A stretch of 7,594 nt of DNA, taken from NCBI GenBank assembly GCA_039932395.1, contig JBDTQB010000218.1, forward strand, positions 1-7,594. The letters are read 5' to 3'. The notes beneath the pieces are model-generated. The model made no database searches. It saw nothing but the letters and a program-made list of their open reading frames with translations, and was not told the origin of the DNA. This document shows, piece by piece, positions 5,944-7,594 of the stretch (position 1 is its first letter; every line of letters begins with the position of its first letter). A program made the position numbers and the translations under genes. The DNA comes from JAGNNV01 sp039932395. GTDB taxonomy: Bacteria; Acidobacteriota; Vicinamibacteria; Fen-336; JAGNNV01.

Positions 5944-7401
5944 TCAACCGACGCGGACCCGGTCGCGGCCGGCGCCCTTCGCCTCATAGAGCGCGCGGTC
6001 TGCCCTCTCCATGGCGAGGGCCAGAGGCTCGTCGGGAAGCGCTATCTGAGCCACTCCGAAACTGGCGGTGACCCGAAGAGCGGGCGCGATCGCATTCCAA
6101 TCGGCGCTCGCCATGACCTCGCGCAATCGCTCAGCGCCTCTCTGCGCCGCCGCAAGGTCGGTGGCCGGAAGCAGCGCGGCGAACTCTTCGCCGCCGAGAC
6201 GACCGAAGAGGTCGACCTTGCGCAGCTCCTGGCGACACAACGCGCCAAAACGGGCGAGCACCCGGTCACCGCCCGCGTGTCCGAGGGTGTCATTGACGAG
6301 CTTGAAATGGTCGAGGTCGATCACGACCAGCGACACCGCACCTCCGTATCGAGTGGCGCGCTCGATCTCTTCGGCGCCGCGCACCAGGAAACTGGCCCGG
6401 CTCAAGGCCCCCGTCATGGAGTCGAAGTCGACGAGGTCTCGGAGTCTCTGATTGTCGGCGTAGAGGGCTGGGACAGTCAGGTTGAACAGACCCGTTCCGG
6501 CGATCGCGATCATCGCCGCCTGATGGTTGAAGGTCTCGGTCCCCGCGCCCGCGAATCGAGTGATGAGCACCACGGCCATGGACAGGCAGGCCACGGTGAT
6601 CATGGTTCGAAACGATCCTTCCGTGTGAGCGATCCACATCAGGGGGACGATGAGGGCATAGACCAGAAACGCCACCGGGAGATAGACATCCCGCGCGGCG
6701 CCGAGGGCGCCGAGAACGAGAGCCACCGAAACCGAGGCGCCGAGCTTCGCAACGAAACGAGCGTAGGAGGATCCCGCGGGTGGGCTTCGAAGGTTCTCTT
6801 TCCAGCCCTCCGAGGGAAGGCCGAGGCGACGATTCGCGGCGTCGATCGCCATCAGGAAAACCGGCGCCAGCGTCACCATCCCCACCAGGTCCCCTATCCA
6901 CCAGGGGACGAGGTCCGTGCTGATGTTGATGGCCGAGCCGGTCAGCGCGAGACTCGCGAGTCCGCCAAGGGCGGCCAGAAAAGACGCCAGCGTGGAAACG
7001 ATCAGGAACGTCACCACCGCTCCGGGCATGTCGAGCCGAGGCGCGCCGATGGAGCGCCGGAAGAGCCGGGCCCCGGAGGCGTAAGCGAGGCAATGGACCG
7101 CGCCGAACGCAAGGCCCGACCGCAAGAGCTCGGCCGCGGGTGTTGCGTCGCCCGCCGCCCACGCCGATTGAAAGGTCGTGATGAGGCCTGCCAGAGTCAC
7201 CGCGACGAAGGCGGCGGGACCCGTCGCCAGAAAGCTCGCGAAGGTCAGCGCCGCAGGAGGGAACCAGAGGCTCACGTGATCGGTCAGCTCAAGCACCCGG
7301 CCCATCTGCCAGATCACGATCCAGGCGACGCCGATCGCGCACTGAAGCGCCCAAAAGCGGCGCGAGGTCGAGACGACAGACTTCGCGGGAGCGGCGGGCA
7401 T
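5944..7401 (-). CDS. MASE1-GGDEF membrane diguanylate cyclase
   Basis: This 485-residue inner-membrane protein should make cyclic di-GMP from two GTP in response to a signal sensed by its membrane domain. Residues about 15-315 are a hydrophobic, roughly eight- to ten-helix MASE1 domain, with its hallmarks LWFPPAALTFASFLATG (45-61) and PWWIGDLVGMVTLAP (166-180). A short helix (ADNQRLRDLVDFD) leads into the GGDEF domain from about 320. The catalytic elements look intact: metal ligands D362 (IDLDHF) and E406, substrate motif NDTLGH (370-375) and signature GGEEF (403-407). The product-inhibition I-site R394-K-V-D397 stands at the usual spacing before the signature, so feedback inhibition is predicted. 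No EAL or HD-GYP domain is present. The start is the only ATG after an in-frame upstream stop. The Shine-Dalgarno match is weak (GAGAA, 7411-7407). The MASE1 ligand is unknown. Confidence 0.93.
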   Translation of the reverse strand: MPAAPAKSVVSTSRRFWALQCAIGVAWIVIWQMGRVLELTDHVSLWFPPAALTFASFLATGPAAFVAVTLAGLITTFQSAWAAGDATPAAELLRSGLAFGAVHCLAYASGARLFRRSIGAPRLDMPGAVVTFLIVSTLASFLAALGGLASLALTGSAINISTDLVPWWIGDLVGMVTLAPVFLMAIDAANRRLGLPSEGWKENLRSPPAGSSYARFVAKLGASVSVALVLGALGAARDVYLPVAFLVYALIVPLMWIAHTEGSFRTMITVACLSMAVVLITRFAGAGTETFNHQAAMIAIAGTGLFNLTVPALYADNQRLRDLVDFDSMTGALSRASFLVRGAEEIERATRYGGAVSLVVIDLDHFKLVNDTLGHAGGDRVLARFGALCRQELRKVDLFGRLGGEEFAALLPATDLAAAQRGAERLREVMASADWNAIAPALRVTASFGVAQIALPDEPLALAMERADRALYEAKGAGRDRVRVG

Positions 7402-7573
7402 CGGGGTTCTCGGGATGTTAGCGCCCGGCGGTCGCGTCTTCTTCTGGGGCGGGCACTAACCGAGGACGCCGGCAGATCTCCGTAGTCTGCGCGCGCCGCG
7501 CCCGTTCGCATCGCGATGATGATGGCCTTCTGTGCAAGGCGCGTCTGTTCACGCGCGCGATAGGCTCGCGGAG
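7402..7573. other. Upstream region of the cyclase gene; no secure gene
   Basis: These 172 bases lie before the cyclase start. They hold a perfect 10-bp palindrome CATCGCGATG (7509-7518). Minus-strand frames stay open from the window edge, one to a TAA at 7420-7418, another running into the cyclase gene, but both are arginine-rich and third-position G/C is unremarkable (about 65-70 %). I do not call them genes. If the plus-strand start at 7574 is real, this is a divergent promoter region; no convincing -35/-10 pair was found on either strand. Confidence 0.3.
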
Positions 7574-7594
7574 ATGCGACTTCTCTCCGCGCTG
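7574..7594 (+). CDS. Possible first codons of a divergent plus-strand gene (truncated by window edge)
   Basis: An ATG at 7574 opens seven codons (MRLLSAL) that run off the window and could be the n-region of a signal peptide. A GTG at 7532 is in the same frame and gives a 14-residue longer start; TGA codons lie before it. GGAG touches the ATG directly, too close for normal ribosome binding. Seven codons cannot show a product, and the call rests only on an open start at the edge. Confidence 0.2.

Noticed and set aside
5925..5947. TTGACC followed by TAGAAT as a promoter after the cyclase stop
   Set aside because: Both words resemble the consensus, but only 11 bases separate them, too few for a sigma-70 promoter.
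6290..7162. 290-codon minus-strand open frame overlapping the cyclase in another frame
   Set aside because: Arginine/glycine-rich out-of-frame shadow; the in-frame protein has all expected MASE1 and GGDEF motifs.
6277..7485. 402-codon plus-strand open frame opposite the cyclase gene
   Set aside because: Its translation is rich in Arg, Gly, His and Glu with no recognisable domain, and it lies wholly antisense to a clear MASE1-GGDEF gene; long antisense frames are expected in high-GC coding DNA.
7516..7563. Short plus-strand peptide starting with three ATG codons
   Set aside because: It ends after 15 codons at a TAG, has no ribosome-binding site and resembles nothing known; probably incidental.
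7314..7594. Minus-strand open frame running from the right edge into the cyclase gene
   Set aside because: It would overlap the cyclase by almost 90 bases, becomes strongly arginine/proline/serine-rich, and its third-position G/C is no higher than background.

Overview
The window reads as an ordinary high-GC chromosomal segment from a Gram-negative bacterium. It carries four complete genes, all on the minus strand and tightly packed, plus two short edges whose content is uncertain. The taxon is an inference. A large secreted sortilin/BNR-type propeller protein with a FlgD-like and coiled-coil tail, Sec signal peptides, high GC and strongly GC-biased third codon positions best fit Acidobacteriota or a neighbouring soil lineage such as Gemmatimonadota or Eisenbacteria. 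Nothing in the window settles it. I see no tRNA, rRNA, CRISPR array, insertion sequence or phage gene.

In transcription order, from right to left, the layout is as follows. (1) 7401-5944 is a membrane diguanylate cyclase: an N-terminal MASE1 sensor and a C-terminal GGDEF domain with an intact active site (GGEEF) and inhibitory site (RKVD). (2) A 123-base gap follows, holding a perfect 7-bp hairpin, a cluster of ATCGA/TCGAT words and a good ribosome-binding site. (3) 5820-2452 is a 1122-residue exported protein with eleven Asp-box (BNR) repeats. (4) After 30 bases, 2421-1630 is an orphan periplasmic solute-binding protein of the amino-acid-binding family 3. (5) After 73 bases containing a 7+7 bp dyad and a TAATAT box next to the start codon, 1556-78 is an exported Xaa-Pro aminopeptidase-like M24 metallopeptidase.

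Genes 3-5 all encode exported proteins: a propeller scaffold or hydrolase, a small-molecule or amino-acid binder, and a proline-directed exopeptidase. One reading is an envelope module for binding, trimming and sensing peptides. The cyclase upstream is separated by the hairpin and may be an independent unit. That functional link is inference from adjacency only. No permease or ATPase gene accompanies the binding protein here.

The most useful oddities are these: a normally conserved histidine replaced by alanine in the M24 active-site motif; coding-like codon periodicity that continues in the same frame past the M24 stop to the window edge; and a dyad plus TAATAT box placed so that the M24 mRNA could be leaderless. 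I found no convincing evidence of a wholly new system.
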